Shown here piece by piece: positions 1 to 6,610 of a DNA stretch of 64,000 bases. The translations under genes and the position numbers were made by a program. The stretch comes from a virus. The stretch is from IMG/VR virus record IMGVR_UViG_3300042197_004553, positions 1 through 64,000 of that record; one strand, given 5' to 3'. The stretch's first letter is position 1. Every line of letters begins with the position of its first letter. The notes beneath the pieces are model-generated. The model ran no database searches, was not told where the DNA came from, and saw only the letters and a list, made by a program, of their open reading frames with translations.

Positions 1-611
1 GCCATCATGACGGCTGCTTCAAACCGCTGCTGAATCCGGCCCTGTTCCTGCGCGTACAACTCGGGGTTGAACGTCATCAGGTACTGCGGCGGCTCAACAG
101 GAGGATACTCCCAGCGGACGGAGAACACGCCTTCCAGCGTTTCGGGATAATCGCTGGCGTTATACAAGTCGCCCAGTTTTTCCCGCGCGGCCGTTTTGAG
201 CGTCTCGTACTCTAACTGGAGATTCGCGGCAGCCGCAGCCAACTGCTCTTTATACTCGGTCATTTTGCTCTCGAACGCCGCGATGTCCGACTGCTTGATG
301 AGCCGGACGCCTTCCTGCGGGTAGGGGAGCGTCATGCTGCGCCAATATCCGGCTGCTTGGCTTTTAAGCGCCGTCAGGGTCTTGTACGTCGTGTTCTTGG
401 TGTCGATCAGTTTCTTGGACGCCGACACAAGGTCGGTGGCCGCGTGAAACGTATCGGCAGCCTGTTTGGTCTGGGCGTCAGAGAGTTTTCTCCGCGTACC
501 CAGCCATGAAAATGACAACTTAACCGCACCCATCGTCTGGCGCAGTTCATTCGCTGTCTCGACAACGCCGGTGTTATCTGTGGCGATCGTGTTCTCTGTT
601 TCTGTTTCCAT
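1..611 (-). CDS. Partial alpha-helical protein, DUF3150-like (C-terminus outside window)
   Basis: The reading frame opens with ATG at 611 (METETENTIATDN...) and runs off the left edge without a stop, so only the first 203 residues are seen. They are mostly helical and charged, with Lys/Glu/Ala-rich stretches around residues 50-90 and 110-150 that look like coiled coil, then a Pro-rich segment (EYPPVEPPQY). Size and character resemble the DUF3150-type proteins that accompany MoxR ATPase/VWA pairs in phages and plasmids, and such a pair lies at 57.6-59.8 kb here. That link is an inference from overall character, not from a motif. It starts 8 nt after the zinc-ribbon gene at 619-831, so it is probably the last member of that operon seen here. 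Confidence 0.72.
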   Translation of the reverse strand, partial: METETENTIATDNTGVVETANELRQTMGAVKLSFSWLGTRRKLSDAQTKQAADTFHAATDLVSASKKLIDTKNTTYKTLTALKSQAAGYWRSMTLPYPQEGVRLIKQSDIAAFESKMTEYKEQLAAAAANLQLEYETLKTAAREKLGDLYNASDYPETLEGVFSVRWEYPPVEPPQYLMTFNPELYAQEQGRIQQRFEAAVMM

Positions 612-618
612 AGTTTCC

Positions 619-831
619 TTAGTTGAGTTTGGTCCGTTGTCGCGGCGTGAGGTTTTCGTGCGGCGGCTTGTAGGACTGACCCGGGTCAACAATGCGGCCG
701 CATGACAACTCTAAATAACAATCTTTACACTTTGGTTGTCCGTCAAACATCCATACGGGAGCGCCCGGAGGCGCTTCACTTTCGTCAATAATGTCGCCGC
801 ACGACGTGCATGCCGTTTTTTTGGTTGCCAT
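619..831 (-). CDS. Small zinc-ribbon protein (70 aa)
   Basis: This encodes 70 residues, MATKKTACTSCGDIIDESE..., with two Cys pairs (CTSC near residues 8-11 and CKDC near 35-38). The spacing fits a single four-Cys zinc ribbon. A third cysteine lies in LSCGRI. The tail is basic and polar (PRQRTKLN). Such ribbons usually bind nucleic acid or a protein partner, and no enzyme domain is present. The gene is spaced tightly to the gene on its left, with a 124-nt gap containing a hairpin on its right. No specific family is recognised. Confidence 0.8.
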   Translation of the reverse strand: MATKKTACTSCGDIIDESEAPPGAPVWMFDGQPKCKDCYLELSCGRIVDPGQSYKPPHENLTPRQRTKLN

Positions 832-866
832 GTTCGCTGCCTGCTCTACCGTGGCCTGTCAAGTAG

Positions 867-893
867 ATTGACTGCCGCCATGTGGCAGTCAAT
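867..893 (-). terminator. 10-bp perfect hairpin, terminator- or operator-like
   Basis: An inverted repeat (ATTGACTGCC, 7-nt spacer, GGCAGTCAAT) forms a perfect 10-bp stem in the gap between the genes at 619-831 and 956-1240. Neither strand has a U-run after it, so intrinsic termination would be weak. A regulatory protein site or mRNA-stabilising hairpin is as likely. Confidence 0.45.
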
Positions 894-895
894 TT

Positions 896-928
896 CGCTC
901 TTCACCCGCTCTTCACCCGGTCTTCACT
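896..928. repeat. Three tandem 11-bp repeats (CGCTCTTCACC)
   Basis: Two exact copies of CGCTCTTCACC (896-906, 907-917) are followed by a third with two changes (918-928). They lie next to the hairpin at 867-893 in the same intergenic gap. The 11-bp period is close to one helical turn, which would suit repeated binding on one face of the DNA. The function is unknown. Confidence 0.7.
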
Positions 929-955
929 GCGTAGTGAGCCGTATTGCGGTGAAAA

Positions 956-1240
956 TCAGCCACCAAGGCCGAGTCTGCGCATGCGCTCGTCCCAGTCGGC
1001 GTACTCGCCTTCCCGGCGCGCTTTTCGACCCAGTTTGGCGACGCCGGCTTCGATAGCCTGCGGCGTCAGCGGGTCATCGGTAATGTCGATTACCTGATCG
1101 TCAGGAATGACCTCAATCAAATCCTGAAACGCCTCCCACTGGTCAGCCTTGATGCGCACAAGCGTGACCGTGGACAGCCCGTTTGGGAAAACAATGAGCA
1201 TTTCTCGGTCGATGTCGATAAGTTGTTCAATAGCGTTCAT
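956..1240 (-). CDS. Hypothetical acidic protein (94 aa)
   Basis: The 94-residue product MNAIEQLIDIDREMLIVFPNG... contains short beta-like stretches (MLIVFPNG, VTLVRIKADQW) and an acidic middle (EVIPDDQVIDITDD), followed by a basic end. Its ATG shares one base with the stop of the Ycf46-like AAA gene (TGATG), so it is probably translationally coupled to it. No known domain is recognised. The position suggests an accessory to the AAA cassette. Confidence 0.8.
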   Translation of the reverse strand: MNAIEQLIDIDREMLIVFPNGLSTVTLVRIKADQWEAFQDLIEVIPDDQVIDITDDPLTPQAIEAGVAKLGRKARREGEYADWDERMRRLGLGG

Positions 1241-1788
1241 CAGTTCTCCGACGGTGCGGCTGAAATCTTACGACGGCTTCCTCCCGCGGGAGCCGCCGCG
1301 CGAGGTTTTCCCACGCGTGCGTACAACCCCGGATTGTCAGCCGACAGGCACCGACCAGCCGCCCAGTTCCGCAGGTGCTCGATCTGCTCGGCGGACGTCA
1401 CCGCCACCGGCACGACGTTTTGCGCCGCCTCGGCCAGCGTGATGTCCAGCAGTGCCGCCAGACGGCAGCACGACTTGATCTCGGCACCAGTCCAGTTGGT
1501 GTCGTCGGGCCGTTCTTGCGCCTTGTCGACGCCGAAGTGGTTGAGATAGATGTCCCAGATACGCTGCCGCTGTTCGTCCGCCGGCAGGTCTACGAAGAAC
1601 ACGCCGTCGAAACGCTCGGCACGGGCGAACGGCGCCGGCAACTGGCTGGCGTCGTTACAAGTACCGATAAAGAACACGTCCGACGTGTGGTCATTGAGCC
1701 ACGTCAGGAGCGTACCGAACAGCCGGGCAGAAACGCCGCTATCGGTCTGTCCGGACGAGCCGACGCCAGCCAGACCCTTTTCAATTTC
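1240..1788 (-). CDS. Ycf46-like AAA+ ATPase, exon 2 (C-terminal part)
   Basis: This is the second exon of the split AAA+ gene and joins 2598-3545. It begins EIEKGLAG, which supplies the catalytic glutamate of Walker B directly after the LFVD that ends exon 1. Sensor 1 follows as FFIGTCND, then the arginine-finger region FARAERFDG and the small C-terminal helical domain. The spliced protein is 498 aa, the normal Ycf46 length. An ATG-like GTG exists inside this exon at 1677, but starting there would lose Walker B and is unlikely to give an active ATPase. The stop overlaps the next start in TGATG. Splicing is inferred from frame, motif continuity and intron structure, and has not been shown experimentally. 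Confidence 0.88.
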   Translation of the reverse strand, partial: EIEKGLAGVGSSGQTDSGVSARLFGTLLTWLNDHTSDVFFIGTCNDASQLPAPFARAERFDGVFFVDLPADEQRQRIWDIYLNHFGVDKAQERPDDTNWTGAEIKSCCRLAALLDITLAEAAQNVVPVAVTSAEQIEHLRNWAAGRCLSADNPGLYARVGKPRAAAPAGGSRRKISAAPSEN

Positions 1789-2597
1789 CGTTATTGTTGC
1801 GAATTAGCCGTTTCCGCTAATTCTCCTACACTTTCATGCAGGACCAGACTATGTCATCTTGTAGCGCCGCACGTTGCAACGGTTACACAAACCTTTTGCC
1901 GCATGTGGTGACGTCGTTAAGCCGCAGGAAATACACGCGGTGTATCGCGTGCGCCACCGACCCGACTTTAATAATTTTGGTGTGGCGTATTTTGCTGTGC
2001 GGGCTGCTTGCATTTCTGTTTTGTGCTCTAACAAATGACAGCGTCTGCAAACAGTTTCAAGATTGTCTAAAGCGTTGTTCGGGTTTTTATTTCCGCGCCC
2101 TAAACGATCTTTGTGGTGTACGACCAGTTTTTTCGTTTTGCCGCAACGAGAACACTGTTGTTCGTCACGGGCAAGTACCGCTGTGCGTTTACCGTCAAAA
2201 TGCCGCCGTTCGCGGTTAATTTTGTATTGCGGTAAAATTTCAGCGCGATATTGTTCGTACCATTGTTTTTTGGCGTTCGCTATTCTTTGACGATTTTTGT
2301 CGTCATTGCGGTAGCGATCCAAATAACAGACTTTGCACAGTCCTTTTGCCATATGTAGCCGATCAGTTCGACCACATGATTGGCAGCAAGGATACTTTTT
2401 TGACCACATCTCAAAACTCTGCTACAAGGCCCCCATTTCGAACCCACTTGGGTCCTACGATCTTTCGATCTAGTCGTTGAACCTTCCAAGTATATGGCTA
2501 CTTGGCTTGGCTGCAAGTTGCCCGGCTTACGCTGAGGGGTTTCTTGCAATTAAAGGGCTTTTCACTGATTTGTCGCCAAATCAGGGGACTGAATTCA
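1789..2597 (-). ncRNA. Group I intron (809 nt) inside the AAA+ ATPase gene
   Basis: The intron interrupts the Walker B codons between GAT (Asp) and GAA (Glu). Canonical elements are visible on the minus strand. P1 is formed by exon GGAU and intron UG pairing with CAGUCC, with the expected U-G wobble exactly at the 5' splice site (after 2598). The P and Q strands share a complementary GCAAG/CUUGC (about 2534-2551 and 2504-2523). R is GTTCAACGACTAGA at 2469-2482. S is AAGATGACATAGTC at 1847-1860, where TAGTC pairs with GACTA of R to make P7. A P9-type hairpin (GAATTAGC/GCTAATTC) lies at 1801-1823, and the intron ends in G at 1789. The HNH reading frame fills the P8 region. Excision restores an uninterrupted frame. 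Confidence 0.9.
1849..2409 (-). CDS. Intron-encoded HNH homing endonuclease
   Basis: The 186-aa protein has an HNH core near residues 86-128: CSRC, then VVHHKD, then NNALDNLETVCRRCHLLEH, giving the His-Asn-His metal site plus structural Cys pairs. It is flanked by two related zinc-finger modules, residues 9-34 (CQSCG...AKGLCKVC...RYR) and about 158-183 (CISCG...AAKGLCNRC...RRYK), which look like an internal duplication and probably bind DNA. It would cut intron-less alleles of the AAA gene to spread the intron. Its stop codon TAG lies within the P7/S strand of the intron, so the end of the protein and the ribozyme core share sequence. No strong SD is seen. The base composition is more AT-rich than the neighbours. 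Confidence 0.93.
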   Translation of the reverse strand: MWSKKYPCCQSCGRTDRLHMAKGLCKVCYLDRYRNDDKNRQRIANAKKQWYEQYRAEILPQYKINRERRHFDGKRTAVLARDEQQCSRCGKTKKLVVHHKDRLGRGNKNPNNALDNLETVCRRCHLLEHKTEMQAARTAKYATPKLLKSGRWRTRYTACISCGLTTSPHAAKGLCNRCNVRRYKMT

Positions 2598-3545
2598 ATC
2601 CACAAAGAGCACACACGGAGCCATGGCGTCAATCTGCTTGAGCGCGCGTCGCATGTTGCCCTCGGACTCGCCGACGAACTTACCCATCAGACTGCCGAAG
2701 TCGAGCATGACCGTGGGCCGGCCGACCTCGTTGCCCAGCGCCTTGGCGAACTGGGACTTGCCGCAGCCCGGAGGCGACAGCAGAAGCACGCCCTTGGGTC
2801 GCTTGTCCACGTTCTTTTCGCCCTGCCGACGCATGGCGCGCAGGCAGAATTGCTTGAGGTTCTCAAGACCGCCAAGGTGCTTGAAATCTGCATCGCCGCG
2901 GTAGAGCGACAGCGTGCCGCTTTTTTCCAGCGTCTGAGCCTTGATGCCCCAGATCGTGTCGGCTTCCAACTTGTTGTTGCGGACCAAGGACAGCGCGAAC
3001 GCGTTCTCGGCCTCCTGCCGGGTCAGACCGCGGGCGGCTTCGACGACGCTGGTGACTTGGTCGTCGGTTGGCTTTTCAAACGCCGAGCCCTCGCCGAACA
3101 GGTCGTTGCAGATCGACTTGAGTTGCTCCTCGTCGGGCAACTCGTGATGAACGACGGTGAAGAGTTTTTCGACCTCGGGCTGGAGCGCCACCGTCGGCGA
3201 AATGACAACAAAATACTTGCCTTCACCTTTGCCCTGCACGACGCGGTTGGCCAGCGCTTGCACGACCTCGGGGTTGGGCAGATAGCGATGGAAATTCTTG
3301 AGCACGAGAATCTGCGTCTCGTGCGTCTTGGGCGCGTTATCCAGCGCCCGGATGGCCTGCAGCGGTCCCGGCGCCGGCGTGCCGCTGTACATCTGGCGGT
3401 CGATGTCCCAGACGTCGCAGCCCCACTTGCGCTCCTCGGCCAACTTGCGCAACGTATCCACCGCGTCGTCGCACTCCAGCGACTCGATCCAAATACCAGA
3501 AAAGCCCGCACAGACCAGTTCTTCGATTTCTTTCTTGAGCGACAT
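2598..3545 (-). CDS. Ycf46-like AAA+ ATPase, exon 1 (N-terminal part)
   Basis: Exon 1 codes for residues 1-316, with ATG at 3545. The N-terminal domain (MSLKKEIEELVCAGFSGIWIES...) matches the Ycf46 type that precedes the AAA module. Walker A is SPPGCGKS at 257-264, where Ser replaces the usual first Gly. The strand before it reads KGVLLLS, and the exon ends in CVLFVD, the first half of Walker B. Unspliced, translation would meet TGA one codon later, leaving an ATPase without its catalytic Glu, sensor 1 or arginine finger. It sits 2 nt from the DUF2997 gene and just beyond the DUF1257 gene, the same neighbourhood as in cellular genomes. The protein's target is unknown. Confidence 0.92.
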
Positions 3546-3547
3546 AG

Positions 3548-3739
3548 TTAGTTCTGCAGTTCCGTGGTTTGTTCGTTTGACGCCGCATAATACTCACCGG
3601 TCAGCGTTTCACCGGTCTTGGCCCCCAGCGCCTGCTCCAGCGCTCGGGAGGCTTCTTGGCACGAACTGCCGGTGAAGCCCGTGGTCTCGATCTTGGTTTC
3701 GCCCGTCGGCGACACGACTACCTGAATGATCTTGCTCAT
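3548..3739 (-). CDS. DUF2997 family protein (63 aa)
   Basis: The sequence MSKIIQVVVSPTGETKIETTGFTGSSCQ... with the GFTGSSC...A...LE.ALG pattern is the signature of DUF2997, a family of about 60-70 aa usually encoded beside DUF1257 (Ycf35-like) and a Ycf46-like ATPase. All three are consecutive here and in the same order. The biochemical role of the family is not established. The gaps to both neighbours are 2-3 nt, indicating one operon. The length is typical. Confidence 0.88.
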   Translation of the reverse strand: MSKIIQVVVSPTGETKIETTGFTGSSCQEASRALEQALGAKTGETLTGEYYAASNEQTTELQN

Positions 3740-3742
3740 GTA

Positions 3743-4108
3743 TTAAGCCTCCACCGTGATGTTAAGTTTGATCGAACCGTCCGGCAGCGTTTCCTCGTAC
3801 ACCGAGTAGCCGCCCTTCTGGGCCTCGTAGATCGCCTTTTCGACAGCGTAGGCCTGCAAGAACTTGTCGAGTTCCTTCTGCTCGCCCCAGTGGCCGTTGT
3901 AATTGTCGTAGGCCGCAGCGCCGGTTTCGACATTGAATACGGCTGGGTACTGCCAGCCCGGGAGTTTGACGGCCAACCCATCGGCCGACTGGTTGCTGAA
4001 AAGGACATGGTGGCCGGCGACGGGCTGTTCCAAGCCCAACCGCTTGCAGGCCGCGGAAATTGCATTAGCGTCACGAACTTCGGTTTTGATTTGAACGATG
4101 TGGGACAT
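3743..4108 (-). CDS. DUF1257 (Ycf35-like) protein
   Basis: The 121-aa product begins MSHIVQIKTEVRDANAISAACKRLGLE, the characteristic DUF1257/Ycf35 opening, followed by HVLFSNQSADGLAVKLPGW and a C-terminal basic-hydrophobic segment (YSVYEETLPDGSIKLNITVEA). The family is found in plastids, cyanobacteria and other bacteria, and its function is unknown. Together with DUF2997 and the AAA+ protein it probably forms one functional unit, with the two small proteins as partners or substrates of the ATPase (inference). It is 3 nt from each neighbour. Confidence 0.88.
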   Translation of the reverse strand: MSHIVQIKTEVRDANAISAACKRLGLEQPVAGHHVLFSNQSADGLAVKLPGWQYPAVFNVETGAAAYDNYNGHWGEQKELDKFLQAYAVEKAIYEAQKGGYSVYEETLPDGSIKLNITVEA

Positions 4109-4110
4109 GG

Positions 4111-4407
4111 TCAGTCCTTGGTTTCGGAAAGTGCTGAAACGATAGTGTCTTCAAATAGTTCTTGCGTCAAAATATTTCGATGCGCAAAACGACCCAGCAC
4201 GTATTCGGCCGTTTGTTTGCCGTGTCGGGCCTTAAATTGTTCGACACCGCGGTCTGTGGTCAGCCGGTAGTCGAGGATATCTGAAATTGCGACGATTTCG
4301 GGAATGGCGATGACGTCGTTATATCGTTCAAGAACGGAGACGATCGCGTCGATGGCTTCTAGTTCTCGTTCTTTGGCGGCGGTGTAGTCTGCGTCGGAGT
4401 ACGGCAT
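4111..4407 (-). CDS. Hypothetical alpha-helical protein (98 aa)
   Basis: It begins MPYSDADYTAAKERELEAIDAI and is helical throughout. The ATG at 4407 shares its A with the stop of the upstream gene (TGATG), which is why it is preferred over the GTG two codons upstream. It ends 3 nt before the DUF1257 gene, so it belongs to the same operon. No known domain is recognised. Segments such as TAEYVLGRFAHRNILTQELF could be a small helical bundle. Confidence 0.78.
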   Translation of the reverse strand: MPYSDADYTAAKERELEAIDAIVSVLERYNDVIAIPEIVAISDILDYRLTTDRGVEQFKARHGKQTAEYVLGRFAHRNILTQELFEDTIVSALSETKD

Positions 4408-4709
4408 CAGCACACCACGACAACTTCGTCTTCGGTTTCAATCCACACGCGCGCACCGCAAGACAGCGGTTTTAGCGGAGAATAAACCACGCTGGACGGC
4501 CCGTTAATCGCGAGTGTGCGCGCCTTGTATGCGCGAGACCGCCACTGCACGGTGATAACCGGCGCCATTTCGTTCGGGTTTTTCTTGTTGGCCCGAATGC
4601 GCTGCTGGTCAATGTGAATACGTTTAATCGTGCCCGCAGCCATTGTAATGACTGTGCCGGGCGGATTTTCTTGTTCGGTAATCGTACAGCGAGTCAGTGT
4701 TTGACTCAT
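4407..4709 (-). CDS. Hypothetical beta-rich protein (100 aa)
   Basis: ATG at 4709 is chosen because GAGGTG stands 3-8 nt upstream; a GTG two codons earlier would overlap that site. The protein MSQTLTRCTITEQ... alternates short beta strands with basic loops (IKRIHIDQQRIRANKKN, ITVQWRSRAYKARTLAI) and ends in an acidic-hydrophobic strand (EDEVVVVC). It resembles a small SH3-like or OB-like barrel by pattern only. It is coupled to the next gene by TGATG. Confidence 0.75.
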   Translation of the reverse strand: MSQTLTRCTITEQENPPGTVITMAAGTIKRIHIDQQRIRANKKNPNEMAPVITVQWRSRAYKARTLAINGPSSVVYSPLKPLSCGARVWIETEDEVVVVC

Positions 4710-4823
4710 GGGCACCTCGGGGCGCGCAGCAGGCGCGCGAAAGAAGTCGCCTAGGCCCGCCGGGGCCGGTCGTCCGGTCTAGCAGCCAGCGACCGGCCCC
4801 GTAGTGGCGGGAGGCTAGGCGGA

Positions 4824-5705
4824 TCAGCCGCCGAACGTCTGCGACAACTGCGACGCTGCGGTCAGAATGCGCTCGGCGTTCTTGAACGAACCGCCGCACG
4901 CTTCCACAAACGACTCGGCTGCCTGCAACTGCGCCATCGGCACCTTGAATCCGCCATTGCCGGTCGGGCGGGCCTTGGGCGCGACACGCGGCGCCGTTGC
5001 GGTTTCAACTTCTCGCCGGTGAGGCTTTCGCGCCGCGACCCGCGACGGGGCGGCATCGGCGGTGACGGCCGCGGCCGGCTTTCGACTGCGGGTCTTTCCG
5101 CCAAGTCCCGCTTTCTTCAACAGTTGGCTGACCTGCGCCGGGCTGACAGCAATCTTGCGCTTGGCGAGCGCCTCGACGATGTCCTTGCCTCGCAGCGACG
5201 CGCCACTGGCTTCGCGCTTTGAGATTTCATTCCGGATGTGATCAGACAGACTCACCTTAGTATCGGCCATAGAACGCTTACCTCTTGTTGCTGAAACCTT
5301 TTTGGTTTCGACCTCTTCCTGTTCTTCGTCGTCAGCCACAGCGGTGACGACCTCTTCTTCGACAACACTTTCGGACTCAGCCTCGATGTCGCCGTCTTCT
5401 GCGTCATAGTCCGGCTCTTCGTCGGCAGACTCTTTTTCGTCTGGCTCGGAATTGTCGGCGGCGTCTGACACATCAGCGCCCACTTCTGCCTCGACAGCGT
5501 GCAGTTCTTCGTCATCGACGTCTGCGTCGGCTAACTCGGCATCAACATCAATATCAGCATCTTCCATGATGTCATCGTCGTCGGTCATCTTCCCTGTAAC
5601 CTTTTCTTCTTTGGTGGTCTTCGGGGTTGGGGCTGCGTTCGGCAGCGGCTTTCCCCACAGGCTGGCGGGACTGATAAGCCCGCCAATCCCGATTTTCTTA
5701 CCCAT
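4824..5705 (-). CDS. Acidic protein with basic C-terminal tail (293 aa)
   Basis: The start at 5705 (MGKKIGIGGLISP) has GGGAG immediately upstream, whereas the frame remains open 20 codons further without an SD. Residues about 30-130 are very acidic (DDDDIMEDADIDVDAELADADVDDEE and similar). A folded-looking segment follows (VSLSDHIRNEISKREASGASLRGKDIVEALAKRKIAVSPAQVSQLLKKAG) that resembles a small winged-helix or SAP-like DNA-binding unit, then an Arg/Pro/Ala-rich linker and a helical end. A phage DNA-binding or regulatory protein is plausible. No family is recognised. Confidence 0.75.
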   Translation of the reverse strand: MGKKIGIGGLISPASLWGKPLPNAAPTPKTTKEEKVTGKMTDDDDIMEDADIDVDAELADADVDDEELHAVEAEVGADVSDAADNSEPDEKESADEEPDYDAEDGDIEAESESVVEEEVVTAVADDEEQEEVETKKVSATRGKRSMADTKVSLSDHIRNEISKREASGASLRGKDIVEALAKRKIAVSPAQVSQLLKKAGLGGKTRSRKPAAAVTADAAPSRVAARKPHRREVETATAPRVAPKARPTGNGGFKVPMAQLQAAESFVEACGGSFKNAERILTAASQLSQTFGG

Positions 5706-5740
5706 ATACTCCCTTTCTTTGCCGCAGAAGCGCGGTCTAA

Positions 5741-5760
5741 TTTCACGATATGTCGTGAAA
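5741..5760. promoter_or_regulatory. 20-bp palindrome, candidate operator
   Basis: TTTCACGA, a TATG spacer and TCGTGAAA form a perfect 8-bp inverted repeat about 36 nt upstream of the start codon at 5705. A possible minus-strand promoter overlaps it (TTGCTT, 16 nt, TATCGT), so a dimeric repressor bound here could block it. The position and symmetry are read directly; the regulatory role is inferred. Confidence 0.5.
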
Positions 5761-5823
5761 ACCAAAAAGCAAGACCCGCCATAAAAATATGCGGCGGCAG
5801 CAGAATACTCGCTGGTTTAGCGG

Positions 5824-6318
5824 TTATTCGCTTTTCTTTTCAAGAATGGCTTTGCGCAGTTTTTCGAGTTGATCCGCTGCGTTGCTGTCTCGAAAATCGA
5901 CGGCGTACACGCCCTCGGCTACGGGCTCGATCGCAATCTCTGTGTTGGATTGCGCGCTTGTCGGTTGCGTGGCGATCGGCGGTGCGGAGCACCCGGGCCC
6001 CCGCAGCCACGCGTCGTTCAAGTGCGGCCACTTTTCGAGCGAGTGGATGGCGCCAAGCAAGTTCCACGCAGCGTGCGCCAAGTGTTCTTCGCTGCGGTCG
6101 CCGCCTAAGAAGTTGTAGATATGCGTGATTGCGTGATTCAAAAGATCAGCAACCGGCATTCCTTGCTCCCAATTGAAGTAGCCAAATTTTTCTGCGCCCT
6201 CGGCATACGTTTGCGCCAGCGCGCGCAAACCAATTGGCGAGATCAGGTCGTAGCGGGCTGTCTCGCAATCGGCACTGCGGACGGCTCCGGTATCGTATTC
6301 ACGGCGTTCCTGCGTCAT
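5824..6318 (-). CDS. DUF5664 / MazG-like dNTP pyrophosphohydrolase
   Basis: The N-terminal 100 residues match the phage dATP/dGTP diphosphohydrolase-type domain (DUF5664): CETARYDLISPIGLRALAQTYAEGAEKFGYFNWEQG, then LLNHAITHIYNFLGGDRSEEHLAHAAWNLLGAIHSLEKW. The Glu in YAEGAEKFG and the E/H/D residues of the second block are the expected metal-binding positions. It would hydrolyse selected deoxynucleoside triphosphates in the cytoplasm, adjusting nucleotide pools during replication. The last 65 residues are unrelated and poorly conserved in character. ATG at 6318 overlaps the preceding gene by 20 nt. Confidence 0.86.
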   Translation of the reverse strand: MTQERREYDTGAVRSADCETARYDLISPIGLRALAQTYAEGAEKFGYFNWEQGMPVADLLNHAITHIYNFLGGDRSEEHLAHAAWNLLGAIHSLEKWPHLNDAWLRGPGCSAPPIATQPTSAQSNTEIAIEPVAEGVYAVDFRDSNAADQLEKLRKAILEKKSE

Positions 6319-6610
6319 GTTTTTCTTCCGGCTGAAAAGCGAAATAGAGTCGCGGCGAGTCGATAAAAGCCACGGTGCCGCGTTGGCCGTTTGCTTTCTT
6401 GATTACGTGCACACACGGCGGGTCGAAGTGCGAAACCTCAAACTGGTCAAGGAGTTCGTCGTTGGTCCAGACAGGGTCGTGCAAGCGTTCTAGCGCCGTT
6501 TTGGCCTCGGCTTGCCCCATGTGCGAGTACTGAGCCGCCAGCATTTTGATCACGCTGTTTTGCGTGGCGCGGACGGTCACGTCTGTCAGCGTAGCGTCGG
6601 TGTTACCCAT
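6299..6610 (-). CDS. Hypothetical protein (103 aa)
   Basis: The start at 6610 (MGNTDATLTDVTVRATQNSVIKML) overlaps the end of the upstream gene by 8 nt (ATGGGTAA), which supports coupling and argues against the longer upstream frame. The protein has an N-terminal helix and a C-terminal beta segment (HVIKKANGQRGTVAFIDSPRLYFAFQPEEKHD). No known domain is recognised. Confidence 0.78.
   Translation of the reverse strand: MGNTDATLTDVTVRATQNSVIKMLAAQYSHMGQAEAKTALERLHDPVWTNDELLDQFEVSHFDPPCVHVIKKANGQRGTVAFIDSPRLYFAFQPEEKHDAGTP

Noticed and set aside
2502-3551. 349-aa open frame on the plus strand
   Set aside because: It is the antisense shadow of the Ycf46-like ATPase exon. The sequence has no domain, and the minus strand carries Walker motifs and coupled neighbours.
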